64,000 nucleotides of DNA. Source: Ornithinibacillus contaminans (GTDB lineage Bacteria; Bacillota; Bacilli; Bacillales; Amphibacillaceae). Location: assembly GCF_001038425.2 (NCBI RefSeq), contig NZ_LDPV02000024.1, positions 62,001 through 126,000 on the forward strand, given 5' to 3'. The position numbers and the translations under genes are program-made. Positions 30,723 to 40,906 of this stretch are shown piece by piece. The notes below the pieces were generated by a model. The model was not told the DNA's origin, did not search any database, and saw only the letters and a program-made list of their open reading frames with translations. The first letter of the stretch is position 1. Each line of letters opens with the position of its first letter.

Positions 30723-31781
30723 TTACATCCCCCCGACTCGTTTGGTTAATGCATGAATCATTTCGCCCATCTGATGTAAATGTATTATGTAATTAACAGC
30801 ATTGGTTTTTACTGCTGCTTTTGGCATCCCATTAATGATTGCTGACTCTTCAGATTCTGCTAGTACGATCGTATCAGCATCACGTTTCTTTAATTCTTTG
30901 ATGCCTTTTGAACCATCACTTCCCATGCCCGTCAAGATAACCGCAATTTTATTAACTCTAGTTAACAATGCGGCAGATTCAAAAAGTACATCAACAGCTG
31001 GTCTATGTCCAGAACGTTCATCCTCTTGTGTTAGCTCTATCGCATGGACAGTACCGACCTTCCTAATTTTCATATGAAAATTACCAGGTGCAATATAAAC
31101 CGTTCGTTCCTTTATAATTTCCCCATGCCTTGCTTCCTTGACATGGAGCTCTGACAACTGATTTAATCGTTCAGCTAATGATTTCGTAAAGCCAGCTGGC
31201 ATATGCTGCACAATTAAAATCGGATCTGTGAAATCGCTTGGGATATCGAGTAGAAATCGTTGTAATGCCCTTGGCCCACCAGTAGATGCCCCTACTAAAA
31301 CGATTGTTGCTGCATGTTTCTGTTTCGAAGCTACTAATTTAGGACTCTCTTGTTGTTGCTCGCCAGTCTTCGTTGCTACATCCACTTGAGAAGCTGCAAT
31401 TACCTTTGTAATGATTTCTTCTTTTATCGTTGCGATATCTAATGAAATGGAGCCGGATGGCTTTGTTATAAAATCCACGGCTCCATTTGTAATTGCTTGA
31501 AGCGTGTTTGTTGCTCCTTCTTTTGTCAAACTAGATAGCATTACTACTGGTATAGGATGCTCTGCCATGATGTGAGACAGAGCAGTAATACCATCCATGA
31601 TTGGCATTTCTACATCTAATGTAACAACATCAGGTGAAAGCATCTTTATTTTTTTAAGCCCCTCTACCCCATTCCGTGCAGTTGCTAATACTTGAATTCT
31701 GCTGTCACTTTCTAATATATCCGTGATCATTTTCCGCATAAATGCAGAATCATCAATCACGATTACTCGAATGGGAGACAC
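30723..31781 (-). CDS. cheB: Chemotaxis response regulator methylesterase CheB
   Basis: 352 residues. Receiver domain with D56 in TLDVEMPIMDG, a linker, then a methylesterase domain with the catalytic serine in GASTGGPRAL, the histidine in QHMPAGF and the aspartate region GMGSDGSKG. Demethylates and deamidates chemoreceptors. The GTG at 31781 has better spacing to AGGTGA than the GTG 9 nt upstream. Confidence 0.97.
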   Translation of the reverse strand: MSPIRVIVIDDSAFMRKMITDILESDSRIQVLATARNGVEGLKKIKMLSPDVVTLDVEMPIMDGITALSHIMAEHPIPVVMLSSLTKEGATNTLQAITNGAVDFITKPSGSISLDIATIKEEIITKVIAASQVDVATKTGEQQQESPKLVASKQKHAATIVLVGASTGGPRALQRFLLDIPSDFTDPILIVQHMPAGFTKSLAERLNQLSELHVKEARHGEIIKERTVYIAPGNFHMKIRKVGTVHAIELTQEDERSGHRPAVDVLFESAALLTRVNKIAVILTGMGSDGSKGIKELKKRDADTIVLAESEESAIINGMPKAAVKTNAVNYIIHLHQMGEMIHALTKRVGGM

Positions 31782-31790
31782 AATATTCAC

Positions 31791-32657
31791 CTACCTATTT
31801 CGTAGAAGATCTTTTAACCTATCAATAAAGGAAGTATTTGCTTCTATAGTCGATCCAACTACGTTATTAGAATATTTCTCTGCAAGCTGTTTAATAGATT
31901 TAGTAATGGCCGTTTTTTCATTGCCAAGCACAAAAGGCGCCTGATGAATTACGGCTGCTGACACAGCTTTATCTTCTGGTAAAATACCAAGTAATTTAAT
32001 CTCAATATCTAAAAATTGCATGATGACTTTACGAAATCTGTCGACAGTACGTAAGCCATTTTTAATTGTATCGGCTCGGTTTAAAACGACATAAAACGGC
32101 ACCTGCCGATTGTAGCTAATAATATGCTTAATCATGCTATATGCATCAGTGATCGAAGTTGGTTCTGGTGTCGTGACAACGATACATTCATCCGATGCTA
32201 AGACAAAATCAATACTTGCCTGTGTTGCACCGGCACCCATATCAAAAATAATATAGTCATATTCCTTGGTAATCGATTGATACTGTGCTAAGAAATAATC
32301 CATTTTGTATTCATCCATGGAAAACAAATTGGCAAGACCAGAACCTCCGGCAATAAACGACAAATTATTTGGTCCTACTTCCATAATATCATAAATAGGC
32401 AAATTATCTTGCAACATATCTACAATCGTTTTTTCTGCATGTAATCCAAGTAAAATCTCGACATTTCCCATTCCAATATCCAAATCAATTAGCATAACCT
32501 TATTCCCTAGTCGGCAAAGCTCTAGTGAAAAATTGACTGCAATATTCGACTTTCCTACGCCGCCTTTTCCACTAACAAACGAAATCGTCTTTGCTTCTCT
32601 TGGGTGCTTCGATATTTCCAACTGCCTTCTTAAGCTATCCGCTTGATCATGAACCAA
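31791..32657 (-). CDS. flhG: MinD-like ATPase FlhG (YlxH)
   Basis: 288-residue P-loop ATPase that controls number and place of flagella with FlhF. Deviant Walker A SGKGGVGKSN near residue 30, LIDLDIGMGN near 60, and a DMGAGA switch region. The start overlaps the flhF stop by 11 bp. In B. subtilis it also promotes C-ring assembly through FliM/FliY, both encoded in this operon. Confidence 0.97.
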   Translation of the reverse strand: MVHDQADSLRRQLEISKHPREAKTISFVSGKGGVGKSNIAVNFSLELCRLGNKVMLIDLDIGMGNVEILLGLHAEKTIVDMLQDNLPIYDIMEVGPNNLSFIAGGSGLANLFSMDEYKMDYFLAQYQSITKEYDYIIFDMGAGATQASIDFVLASDECIVVTTPEPTSITDAYSMIKHIISYNRQVPFYVVLNRADTIKNGLRTVDRFRKVIMQFLDIEIKLLGILPEDKAVSAAVIHQAPFVLGNEKTAITKSIKQLAEKYSNNVVGSTIEANTSFIDRLKDLLRNR

Positions 32658-33774
32658 TTAAATCACCTACTATATAGTTACTGATGACTTCTTTTGTCGG
32701 TTTAATTATGTTATCTGGTACTTCCTGTCCGTTAGTGATAAACGCAATGTCCAGCTTCTCAGTCAATGGAATATTGAGCAAGCTTCCATATTGCCTAGTT
32801 TCATCGATTTTTGTAAAAATCAATCCACTTATATCTACGTGACGGAAGCTATGATAAATGTCATGCATATCTTTCGGCTTCGAGGTTAATGAAAGCACGA
32901 GATAATTTTCAACTTGCTGATCTGTACGCATCGTTTTCGTTAGTTCTTTTACATATTGCTCATCTCGATAATTTCGTCCAGCAGTATCAACTAAAATTAA
33001 GTCATAGTTCTGAAACTTTTTGATGGCGTTTTGGTAGTCATCAACCGAATAAACGACTTCAAGTGGTGTTTCTAAAATTTTGGCATATGTTTTCAATTGT
33101 TCGATTGCAGCAATCCGATACGTATCCATGGTAATGAGGGCGACCTTCTTTTTTTCTTGTAGCATTCTGTTAGCGGCTACCTTTGCAATGGTCGTTGTTT
33201 TCCCTACACCAGTTGGACCAATAAAATGAACAACTTTTGCTGAATTACTGAACCCATGAAAGGATAGATCTGAAAGCATTGTTTCGATTTCTGTTTGAAC
33301 ATCCTTCGATATGGTTGGATAGTCTGGAGCAATCCCAGTTTCCTTATGTTTTTTGATAACATTTTCCATAATGGACGAGGCAATTGCCTCATCCACTTCT
33401 TGATCAAGTAAATATTGAAAAACAGCCTGATAGTCCAGTTCAAATTTGCCAACCTTTTGTTGCAGGGACTGTTGCTCCAACATACGTTTCATATTACGAA
33501 TCTCTTGTATTACTTCGGATTCCACTGTCACGTTTTGCTTTTTCTCGACAGTATCTGGCTGTGGTGTACGCTTTGGTATGTTCGGTTGTCGCTTTGGTAT
33601 TGGTTTTTGATCCAGTGCAGCAACCACTTCGATCTTACGCTTTTTAAAGAAGCCTAACACGCCACCTTCTTGAATCTCCTTCGAGCTAAGAATAACAGCG
33701 TCTTTTCCTAGCTCTTTTCGGATTCTGCTCATTGCTTCTGGCATTGTTGGTGCCACGTATTTTTTTACCTTCAT
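32647..33774 (-). CDS. flhF: SRP-type GTPase FlhF
   Basis: 375 residues: a basic N-terminal B domain (about 1-120), then the NG GTPase domain with [14 protein letters not shown] (P-loop near 188), MDTYRIAAIEQLKTY, DTAGR and TKIDETRQYG. It positions flagellar basal bodies. It overlaps flhA by 4 bp and flhG by 11 bp, so the three are translated as a coupled set. Confidence 0.97.
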   Translation of the reverse strand: MKVKKYVAPTMPEAMSRIRKELGKDAVILSSKEIQEGGVLGFFKKRKIEVVAALDQKPIPKRQPNIPKRTPQPDTVEKKQNVTVESEVIQEIRNMKRMLEQQSLQQKVGKFELDYQAVFQYLLDQEVDEAIASSIMENVIKKHKETGIAPDYPTISKDVQTEIETMLSDLSFHGFSNSAKVVHFIGPTGVGKTTTIAKVAANRMLQEKKKVALITMDTYRIAAIEQLKTYAKILETPLEVVYSVDDYQNAIKKFQNYDLILVDTAGRNYRDEQYVKELTKTMRTDQQVENYLVLSLTSKPKDMHDIYHSFRHVDISGLIFTKIDETRQYGSLLNIPLTEKLDIAFITNGQEVPDNIIKPTKEVISNYIVGDLIGS

Positions 33775-35807
33775 GTAACATTCACCACCCCAACACTTTG
33801 AACTTGTACAGTCGGTTCTAATTCGTTATAAGACAGCACGACAACCTGTGGTAAAAATCGATCTAATAATTGTTTTAAATACATCCGAATTGCAGGCGAG
33901 CATAGGATAACCGTATTTTCTTCCTGTAGCGTTAACTTTTCAACCTCTTCGTTGATGGACTTCACAATTGCTTGTTGTGAATCTGGCTCTAGTGCTAAAT
34001 AATTACCGTGTTCCGTCTGTTGTACGCTTTCTGCAATCATTTTTTCTACCTTACCAGAAACAGTTACAACCTTTAGAGAATTATCAGCATTTGCATATTG
34101 CTTTGTAATTTGTGAGGAGAGTGCTTGTCTGACGTATTCCCCTAAAATTTCTGGATCATTCGTAAGTTTGCTAAAATCTGCTAACGTTTCAAAAATGATA
34201 GGTAAGTTACGAACTGAGACATTTTCTCGTAGCAATTTCGCTAATACCTTTTGTATATCTCCTATTCCTAGTGGATCTGGAGTTAATTCCTCTACTAAAA
34301 TTGGATAATTTTCTTTTAAGTGATCGACTAGTTCCTTCGTTTCTTGTCTTCCTAGTAGAGTATGTGCATGACGCTTAATTACTTCAGTAATGTGTGTCGA
34401 CACTACAGAAGGTGGATCCACAACCGTATAACCAGATAGCTCGGCATCATCTTTATTCTCTTCACTAATCCATTTCGCAGGTAGCCCAAAAGCTGGCTCT
34501 GTTGTTTCAATTCCGTCAATCAAATCATTATCCATATCTGGCGTCATGGCCAAGTAGTGATCGAGTAATATTTCGCCTGACGCTACTTCATTTCCTTTTA
34601 TTTTCAAGCGATATTCATTTGGACTAAGCTGGATGTTATCACGAATACGAACTACCGGGATGACTATACCAAGTTCAATTGCTAATTGCCTGCGGATCAT
34701 AATGACACGATCCAATAAGTCGCCACCTTGTTTAGCATCCACTAACGGAATAAGTGAATAGCCGAATTCAAATTCGATCGGATCCATGCTAAGAAGACTA
34801 ATTACATTTTCCTGTGTCTTCATTGCGGAGCCTTCTGTCTGGTCATCAACCTCTTCATCTTTAACCTCTGGTTCCTTCTGCTTCTGGAGCATATAGTATG
34901 CCCCTAAAGCAAGAATTAAAGCAATCGTTGTTGTTAAGAAAAAGTTAATCGGTGTCAGCCCTAGTAAGAAGATTGTTCCTGCAGCAATAAATAATAGCTT
35001 CGGATATTGAAACAGCTGTGCACTAACATCACTACCAAGATTATTACCAGTTGCTGAGCTTCGTGTTACCACTATACCGGTCGCAGTGGAAATTAATAAT
35101 GCAGGAATTTGACTTACTAACCCGTCCCCTACGGTTAAGCGCATAAACGTGTCAATTGCTTCTTGAAATGAAAAGCCCATTTGCACCATTCCGATAATCA
35201 ACCCAAATATGATGTTGATCAATAAAATGATGATTCCGGCAATTGCATCCCCTTTAACAAATTTACTAGCACCATCCATGGAACCGTGAAAATCCGCTTC
35301 ATTCTCAACTTTTTTACGTCTTTCCTTTGCTTCTTGTTCAGAAATTAATCCAGCATTTAAGTCTGCATCAATACTCATTTGCTTACCTGGCATAGCATCT
35401 AGTGAGAATCTAGCCGCTACCTCAGAAACACGCTCGGACCCTTTTGTAATTACTAAAAAGTTAATAATAACTAAAATGATAAAGACAACAAAACCAACTA
35501 ACGGATTATCGCCAATTACAAAAGAACCAAATGTGTCCACAACGCCCCCAGCATCTGCTTCACTAAGGATTGATCTTGTCGTAGAAACATTTAGTGCAAG
35601 TCTAAACAAAGTCAGTAGTAATAGTAAGGTTGGAAAAACAGAGAACTGTAATGGTTCCTGAGTATTCATGGAAACTAAAAGTACGATTAATGCAAGAATA
35701 ATATTGATAAGGATAAACACACTTAATAGCCATCCAGGTAACGGGATGACTAACATTACGACTACTAAAATTACGGCTATTAAAACGGATAGGTCACGGG
35801 CTTTCAT
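33771..35807 (-). CDS. flhA: Flagellar export gate protein FlhA
   Basis: 678 residues: eight membrane segments in the first about 310 residues with the conserved FHIPEP-type cytoplasmic loop (ERVSEVAARFSLDAMPGKQM), then the large cytoplasmic domain that docks export substrates and chaperones. Central gate of the flagellar type III export system with FlhB and FliPQR, all encoded next to it. Confidence 0.98.
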   Translation of the reverse strand: MKARDLSVLIAVILVVVMLVIPLPGWLLSVFILINIILALIVLLVSMNTQEPLQFSVFPTLLLLLTLFRLALNVSTTRSILSEADAGGVVDTFGSFVIGDNPLVGFVVFIILVIINFLVITKGSERVSEVAARFSLDAMPGKQMSIDADLNAGLISEQEAKERRKKVENEADFHGSMDGASKFVKGDAIAGIIILLINIIFGLIIGMVQMGFSFQEAIDTFMRLTVGDGLVSQIPALLISTATGIVVTRSSATGNNLGSDVSAQLFQYPKLLFIAAGTIFLLGLTPINFFLTTTIALILALGAYYMLQKQKEPEVKDEEVDDQTEGSAMKTQENVISLLSMDPIEFEFGYSLIPLVDAKQGGDLLDRVIMIRRQLAIELGIVIPVVRIRDNIQLSPNEYRLKIKGNEVASGEILLDHYLAMTPDMDNDLIDGIETTEPAFGLPAKWISEENKDDAELSGYTVVDPPSVVSTHITEVIKRHAHTLLGRQETKELVDHLKENYPILVEELTPDPLGIGDIQKVLAKLLRENVSVRNLPIIFETLADFSKLTNDPEILGEYVRQALSSQITKQYANADNSLKVVTVSGKVEKMIAESVQQTEHGNYLALEPDSQQAIVKSINEEVEKLTLQEENTVILCSPAIRMYLKQLLDRFLPQVVVLSYNELEPTVQVQSVGVVNVT

Positions 35808-35825
35808 GGATGTCTCTCCTTATTG

Positions 35826-36905
35826 CTAAACTTTTTTCTCCATTCGGTATACGTAAGCAAGCACCTCTGCTACCGCTTGGTAGAACTCTTCTGGGATTGC
35901 TTCTCCTATTTCAACCGATGCATATAATGACCTTGCAAGTGGTCTATTTTCCACTGTCATGACATTATTTGCTTTGGCAATTTCTCTAATCTTAAAGGCG
36001 ATATGGTCAACACCCTTCCCAACGACATAAGGTGCACTTGCTTTATCCTCGTCATACTTAATAGCAATTGCATAATGTGTCGGGTTTGTAATAACAACGT
36101 CAGCATTTGGAATTTCACTCATCATTCGGCGCATTGCTATTTGACGTTGTTTCTCTTTAATTTTGGATTTAATAAAAGGATCCCCTTCAATATTCTTATA
36201 TTCATCCTTTATATCCTGTTTGGACATTCGCATATTCTTCTCAAAATCATAGCGCTGGTAAGCATAGTCAAAAACTGCTAAAAAGAGTAATGCTATCGTA
36301 GCACTGATCCCCATAATTAGGGTTGTCCTGCCGAAGAATGCTAGTGCATTTTCCGCGTTTTTGAAGGCTGTCATCAGCATATCATCCTTGAATATCCAAA
36401 TGACCATAAACGTAATCGAACCAATTACAACAATCTTAAGAAATGACTTCAATAATTCAACAAGGGCACGCATCGAAAATATCCGCTTGGCACCTTGGAT
36501 AGGATCTATTTTTTTCAAATCAAACTTTAACGGTTCTGTCGTGAATAAGAAGCCAATTTGCATTAAATTGGATGCTACCCCAATTATTAAGGCAATTACT
36601 AATACTGGAGCAATAATTTTGACAAGCTCGATGGTAGCTTCAGTAAATAGTTGAAAAATGTTATTTTCGGTAAGTTCCCAATTGATATATTCCGTAAAGG
36701 AGTGCTGATACAGAGCAAGCATATTATCCTTCATAAAGCTTCCAAATACAGCCATTAAAATTAAAACAAACAATAATAGAAATGCCGTGTTAATATCTTG
36801 GCTTTTGGCTACTCTACCTTTTTTTCGCTCATCGCTTCGTTTCTTTGGCGTAGCTTTTTCCGTTTTTTCTCCTGCAAAGAATTGTAAATCAAGCTGTAAC
36901 TGCAA
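35826..36905 (-). CDS. flhB: Flagellar export switch protein FlhB
   Basis: 359 residues; four membrane segments and a cytoplasmic C-domain with the self-cleavage motif NPTH (VVITNPTHYAIAI, near 270) that changes substrate specificity after hook completion, guided by FliK. TTG start lies 8 nt after GGAGGT at the end of fliR. A C-domain-only paralogue is at 63499-63780. Confidence 0.97.
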   Translation of the reverse strand: MQLQLDLQFFAGEKTEKATPKKRSDERKKGRVAKSQDINTAFLLLFVLILMAVFGSFMKDNMLALYQHSFTEYINWELTENNIFQLFTEATIELVKIIAPVLVIALIIGVASNLMQIGFLFTTEPLKFDLKKIDPIQGAKRIFSMRALVELLKSFLKIVVIGSITFMVIWIFKDDMLMTAFKNAENALAFFGRTTLIMGISATIALLFLAVFDYAYQRYDFEKNMRMSKQDIKDEYKNIEGDPFIKSKIKEKQRQIAMRRMMSEIPNADVVITNPTHYAIAIKYDEDKASAPYVVGKGVDHIAFKIREIAKANNVMTVENRPLARSLYASVEIGEAIPEEFYQAVAEVLAYVYRMEKKV

Positions 36906-36907
36906 GC

Positions 36908-37687
36908 CTACGCACCTCCGAATAACTGCATAAGTCCTTGGATTGTCTCAAACATTGTCGTAAATAAATTCCTCACAAGAACAATATACAAGCTTAAGAA
37001 CACGAGTATTGCTGCAAAGCTAACTAAAATCTTTAATGGGAGCCCGACAACAAATACATTAAGCTGTGGAACAGTTCGTGAAATAATGCCGAGTGCTACA
37101 TCCACTAAAAACAAACATCCTACTATTGGGATAGAAATTTGGAAAGCTATGAGAAACATAGTATTGAATGCTCGAATAACAAATTCAGCAATATTCCCAT
37201 CATGAAATGGAATATAAGCATCAATTGGAATAAATGTATAACTATTCACGATTCCATCTATTAACAAGTGATGGCCATCAACCGATAATAAGAATAGTAA
37301 GGCAATGATATAAAAATATTGTCCCGTTAATGGGCTTTGGGCACCTGTTTGAGGGTCCATCACGTTGGCGATTGCAAACCCCATCTGAAAATCAATAAAT
37401 CCACCTGCAACTTGTACAGCTGAAACAATAATATAACCAATTAAACCTACTAAAATTCCTACCAGCGCTTCTTTAATCACTAAAAAGAAATACATCTCAT
37501 CAATTACGATGGATGAAGAATCAACAGTATAAAACATCATAAATGCTAAAAAGAAGCTAATCCCAATTTTAAATGGAAGTGGAATTGTCCGATAAGAAAT
37601 GAGTGGCATTGTAACAAAAAAGCCCAATACGCGAACTAAAATTAATAAAAATATAGGAAAACTATTAAGCGATATTAAGTCTAACAT
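36908..37687 (-). CDS. fliR: Flagellar export protein FliR
   Basis: 259-residue membrane protein with about six hydrophobic segments; part of the FliPQR export channel. The segment MGFAIANVMDPQTGAQ is typical of the family. Overlaps neither neighbour but lies within 3 bp of fliQ and flhB. Confidence 0.96.
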   Translation of the reverse strand: MLDLISLNSFPIFLLILVRVLGFFVTMPLISYRTIPLPFKIGISFFLAFMMFYTVDSSSIVIDEMYFFLVIKEALVGILVGLIGYIIVSAVQVAGGFIDFQMGFAIANVMDPQTGAQSPLTGQYFYIIALLFLLSVDGHHLLIDGIVNSYTFIPIDAYIPFHDGNIAEFVIRAFNTMFLIAFQISIPIVGCLFLVDVALGIISRTVPQLNVFVVGLPLKILVSFAAILVFLSLYIVLVRNLFTTMFETIQGLMQLFGGA

Positions 37688-37690
37688 GGG

Positions 37691-37960
37691 TTACCCTACA
37701 AACCGATTTAGATTTTGAAATATGTCTGCCGTAAATTCAATCATCGTTGAAAGCATCCACGGACCGAAGAATATTAATCCTACTAAAACTGCAACAATCT
37801 TTGGAATAAAGGCAAGTGTTTGTTCTTGAATCTGAGTGGTTGCTTGAAAAATACTTACTAACAACCCTACAGCAAGTGCAAGTATAAGCAATGGACCTGT
37901 CACAAGTAATACGGTATAAATTCCTTTTTCTGCCAAAGCTAAAACAAATTCACTACTCAA
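37691..37960 (-). CDS. fliQ: Flagellar export protein FliQ
   Basis: 89 residues, two membrane segments, with the family stretch ATTQIQEQTLAFIPKI. Component of the export channel. TTG start after AGGAGGT. Confidence 0.96.
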   Translation of the reverse strand: MSSEFVLALAEKGIYTVLLVTGPLLILALAVGLLVSIFQATTQIQEQTLAFIPKIVAVLVGLIFFGPWMLSTMIEFTADIFQNLNRFVG

Positions 37961-37991
37961 GACAAAACCTCCTTTTCTGCTCTAAACCTAC

Positions 37992-38657
37992 TCAAAAACC
38001 TGATAATAAGGAATGTGTAATTAAATACCAGCCATCTACCATAACAAATAGCAATATTTTAAATGGTAGTGATATCATAACTGGCGGTAACATCATCATC
38101 CCCATGGACATCAAAATACTTGCAACAGCCATATCGATAATTAAAAATGGTATAAAAATCATAAAGCCCATTTGAAATGCAGTTTTAAGCTCACTGATGG
38201 CAAATGCGGGTACCATTGCTGTCATTGGGATATCATTAATACTCTCAGGTGTTTCAATTTGGGCATAATTTAAAAATAATGCCAGGTCTTTTTGTCTAGT
38301 ATGGTTGGCCATAAAACTCTTTATTGGTTCGCTTGCCCGATCATAGGCCTCATCCAATGTAATTTCTTCATTAAATAATGGTTGCAAGCCTTCTTCGTAA
38401 ACCTCATTAAAGGTTGGTGCCATAATAAAAAATGTTAAAAATAACGCAATTCCAATGAGTACTTGATTCGGCGGCATTTGCTGTGTCGCTAGTGATGTTC
38501 GAACAAATGATAATACGATAATAATTCTTGTAAAGCTTGTCATTAGAATCAGAATACCTGGTGCTAATGAAAAGACTGTTAATAACAGGATTAATTTTAC
38601 TGAAGTAGACACATTTGCAGGATCTGAACTAGAAAACATATCCATAAATTCATTCAT
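37992..38657 (-). CDS. fliP: Flagellar export protein FliP
   Basis: 221 residues; short form without a long signal sequence. Family segments MTSFTRIIIVLSFVRTSL (near 40) and the late membrane pair are present. It forms the pore ring with FliQ and FliR. It overlaps fliZ by 8 bp. Confidence 0.97.
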   Translation of the reverse strand: MNEFMDMFSSSDPANVSTSVKLILLLTVFSLAPGILILMTSFTRIIIVLSFVRTSLATQQMPPNQVLIGIALFLTFFIMAPTFNEVYEEGLQPLFNEEITLDEAYDRASEPIKSFMANHTRQKDLALFLNYAQIETPESINDIPMTAMVPAFAISELKTAFQMGFMIFIPFLIIDMAVASILMSMGMMMLPPVMISLPFKILLFVMVDGWYLITHSLLSGF

Positions 38658-39324
38658 GACTATCTTCCTTCTCGACTTGCTTCGTTAGTAGTTTTTTTCT
38701 GTTTTGTTTTAACTTTTCTAGTTCACTTGAAAACAGATTTTTAAAATCATTTTTTGTTTGATTTGGTTCACTAGTCGCTTGTCCAGCTTTCGATTGAAAC
38801 ACAGATAAAATATTTCCTGCTTTAAATTCTGTCTGTTGTTCGAAGCTTTGTAGAAGTTCATTCTTGATGGCTTCATCTTCAATTTCCTCAAGTAACTGGA
38901 CATTCTCGCCAACACCAATTAGGTAAATCTTACTTCCAACTCGTACAAGTTGAATGGATTTACTTGGTCCAACTGTTATTCCACCTAGATTTTCTAATGC
39001 CCTCACCTGGCTAAATAACTTATTTCGCTTATTGAGAAATTTGAGCAATAAATAAATCAACACAAGAATTAACAATAACGCGAAAACCATTTTGATAATG
39101 TCCCATACTAAGGAGCCATTATCTACTTCTGGTTCAGCAACTGGCGTTTCACCAAGTTCAGTATTATTTTCTGTATTATCGTTTGGAGATTCTTCTCCTT
39201 GTTCATCTGCATTTTCAGGGAACATATCCTTCACCAAATCCCCTTCTGCAAATGCAAAAGTAGGTAATGATAGGAAGATACATAATACTCCTAAAAGGAT
39301 CCCTAAACCGCTTTTTTTAATCAA
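38650..39324 (-). CDS. fliZ: Flagellar biosynthesis protein FliZ/FliO family
   Basis: About 224 residues from the TTG at 39324: a signal-peptide-like segment ending AFAEG, an acidic periplasm-side stretch, one membrane segment (about 75-97), and a cytoplasmic tail with the FliO-domain motif LGGITVGPSKSIQLVRVG. FliO helps assemble FliP rings. An ATG at 39369 would overlap cheY by 29 bp and is less likely. Confidence 0.88.
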   Translation of the reverse strand: MIKKSGLGILLGVLCIFLSLPTFAFAEGDLVKDMFPENADEQGEESPNDNTENNTELGETPVAEPEVDNGSLVWDIIKMVFALLLILVLIYLLLKFLNKRNKLFSQVRALENLGGITVGPSKSIQLVRVGSKIYLIGVGENVQLLEEIEDEAIKNELLQSFEQQTEFKAGNILSVFQSKAGQATSEPNQTKNDFKNLFSSELEKLKQNRKKLLTKQVEKEDSHE

Positions 39325-39340
39325 CGTACTCACTCGTTTC

Positions 39341-39703
39341 TTAGTCCAATGCTTTTTGGATTGCTTCAATTACACGATCTGCTTGGAATGGTTTTACGAT
39401 AAAATCTTTTGCACCTGCTTGAATAGCATCAATAACCATTGCTTGTTGACCCATTGCAGAACACATAATGATTTTTGCTTCTGGATTCGTTTCTCTAATT
39501 TTTTTCAATGCGGATAATCCATCCATTTCAGGCATTGTAATATCCATCGTAACTAAATCTGGTGTAAGCTCCTGGTACATCTGTACAGCTTGTGCACCAT
39601 CTTGTGCTTCTCCTACTACCTCAAAACCGTTTTTCGATAAAATATCTTTAATCATCATGCGCATAAATGCAGCATCATCTACTATTAAAATGCGATTACT
39701 CAT
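39341..39703 (-). CDS. cheY: Chemotaxis response regulator CheY
   Basis: 120-residue single receiver domain with D54 as phosphoacceptor (MDITMPEMDG), acid pair DD at 9-10, and K104 region (FIVKPFQ). Phospho-CheY binds the switch proteins FliM/FliY to change rotation. It lies between fliY and fliZ, as in B. subtilis. Confidence 0.97.
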   Translation of the reverse strand: MSNRILIVDDAAFMRMMIKDILSKNGFEVVGEAQDGAQAVQMYQELTPDLVTMDITMPEMDGLSALKKIRETNPEAKIIMCSAMGQQAMVIDAIQAGAKDFIVKPFQADRVIEAIQKALD

Positions 39704-39724
39704 TGTTATATCCCCCTAGTGTGA

Positions 39725-40906
39725 TTATTTCAGCTTCATGAGTCGATCAGACTGACTAATTATATCAGTCACTCGGACACCAAAGTTTTCATCGATTACT
39801 ACTACTTCACCTTGTGCGATTAATTTATCATTAACTAAAATATCAACAGGTTCCCCAGCTAGTTTATCTAACTCCACTATTGACCCTGCAGTTAAATCTA
39901 AAATGTCCTTAATCGTACGCTTCGTACGGCCGAGCTCAACCGTAACCTTCAATGGAATATCAAGTAGCATATCAAGATTACGATGCTGATTGGTTACTGG
40001 ACCTTGAGAACTAAAATTAGAAAACTCAGCTTGTTGCACATTGTTTTTATTCAAAATTGCTTGGTTACCGATAAATTGTGTTTCATTACTCGTATTCATT
40101 GTCTGAATTGGAGTCCCCTCATTTACCTGAGTTTGTGTAGCCATCTGTTGCGTACTATATGCTGTTTCTTGTTGCATAACTGGTTCTGCAACTGCTACAG
40201 CAGCTTCTGCTTGTGCAGCTTGTTCTTCCTCTAATAAATCTTCAACCAATTGCTTAGCAAAATGAATTGGCATTAATTGCATAATACTAGAATCAATTAA
40301 GCTGCCTACCTTTAATTGGAATGATACTTTTACAAAGAATTCATCATCACCATGATCTTCTGCAACGGCTGATTGCGAAATAGACGGTGGTGAAATATCA
40401 ACACGCTTATCAAATACGGTTGACATACTAGTAGCTGCAGCACCCATCATTTGGTTCATGGCTTCTTGTACTGCACTTAGATGAATTTCATTCAACTCTT
40501 CAAACGGACCTTCACCAGTACCACCTAACATGACATCGGAAATAACCGCAGCATCCTCTGCCTTAATCACCAGTACATTTTTACCGGAGAAGCCCTCTAC
40601 ATAATTTACTTGAACACTTACATGTTCAAATTGAAATGCTTCATCGATTTGATTCTTACTAATGATTGATACGGATGGTGTTGTGATTTCGACTTTATGA
40701 TTTAAAAGTGTTGAAAGCGTAGTTGCTGAGCTTCCAAAAGATATATTTCCTATCTCACCTAATGTATCGATTTCGGTATTGGAAAGATACTTGCTACTAT
40801 CTATTTCTTCATGAGTCGTTTCTTTTGTTTCCTTCGGTTCTTCATCTGCACCAACTTTTAATAGTGCATCTATCTCGTCTTGGGAAAGCATTCCATCATT
40901 CATCAT
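39725..40906 (-). CDS. fliY: Flagellar motor switch phosphatase FliY
   Basis: 393 residues: N-terminal CheY-P-binding peptide (MLSQDEIDALL), a CheC-like phosphatase region with two EIGNISFGSS / AVQEAMNQMMGA motifs, a Q/T-rich linker (about 230-300), and a C-terminal FliN/SpoA domain (about 315-390). It is the main CheY-P phosphatase in B. subtilis-type chemotaxis and part of the C ring. It overlaps fliM by 4 bp. Confidence 0.97.
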   Translation of the reverse strand: MMNDGMLSQDEIDALLKVGADEEPKETKETTHEEIDSSKYLSNTEIDTLGEIGNISFGSSATTLSTLLNHKVEITTPSVSIISKNQIDEAFQFEHVSVQVNYVEGFSGKNVLVIKAEDAAVISDVMLGGTGEGPFEELNEIHLSAVQEAMNQMMGAAATSMSTVFDKRVDISPPSISQSAVAEDHGDDEFFVKVSFQLKVGSLIDSSIMQLMPIHFAKQLVEDLLEEEQAAQAEAAVAVAEPVMQQETAYSTQQMATQTQVNEGTPIQTMNTSNETQFIGNQAILNKNNVQQAEFSNFSSQGPVTNQHRNLDMLLDIPLKVTVELGRTKRTIKDILDLTAGSIVELDKLAGEPVDILVNDKLIAQGEVVVIDENFGVRVTDIISQSDRLMKLK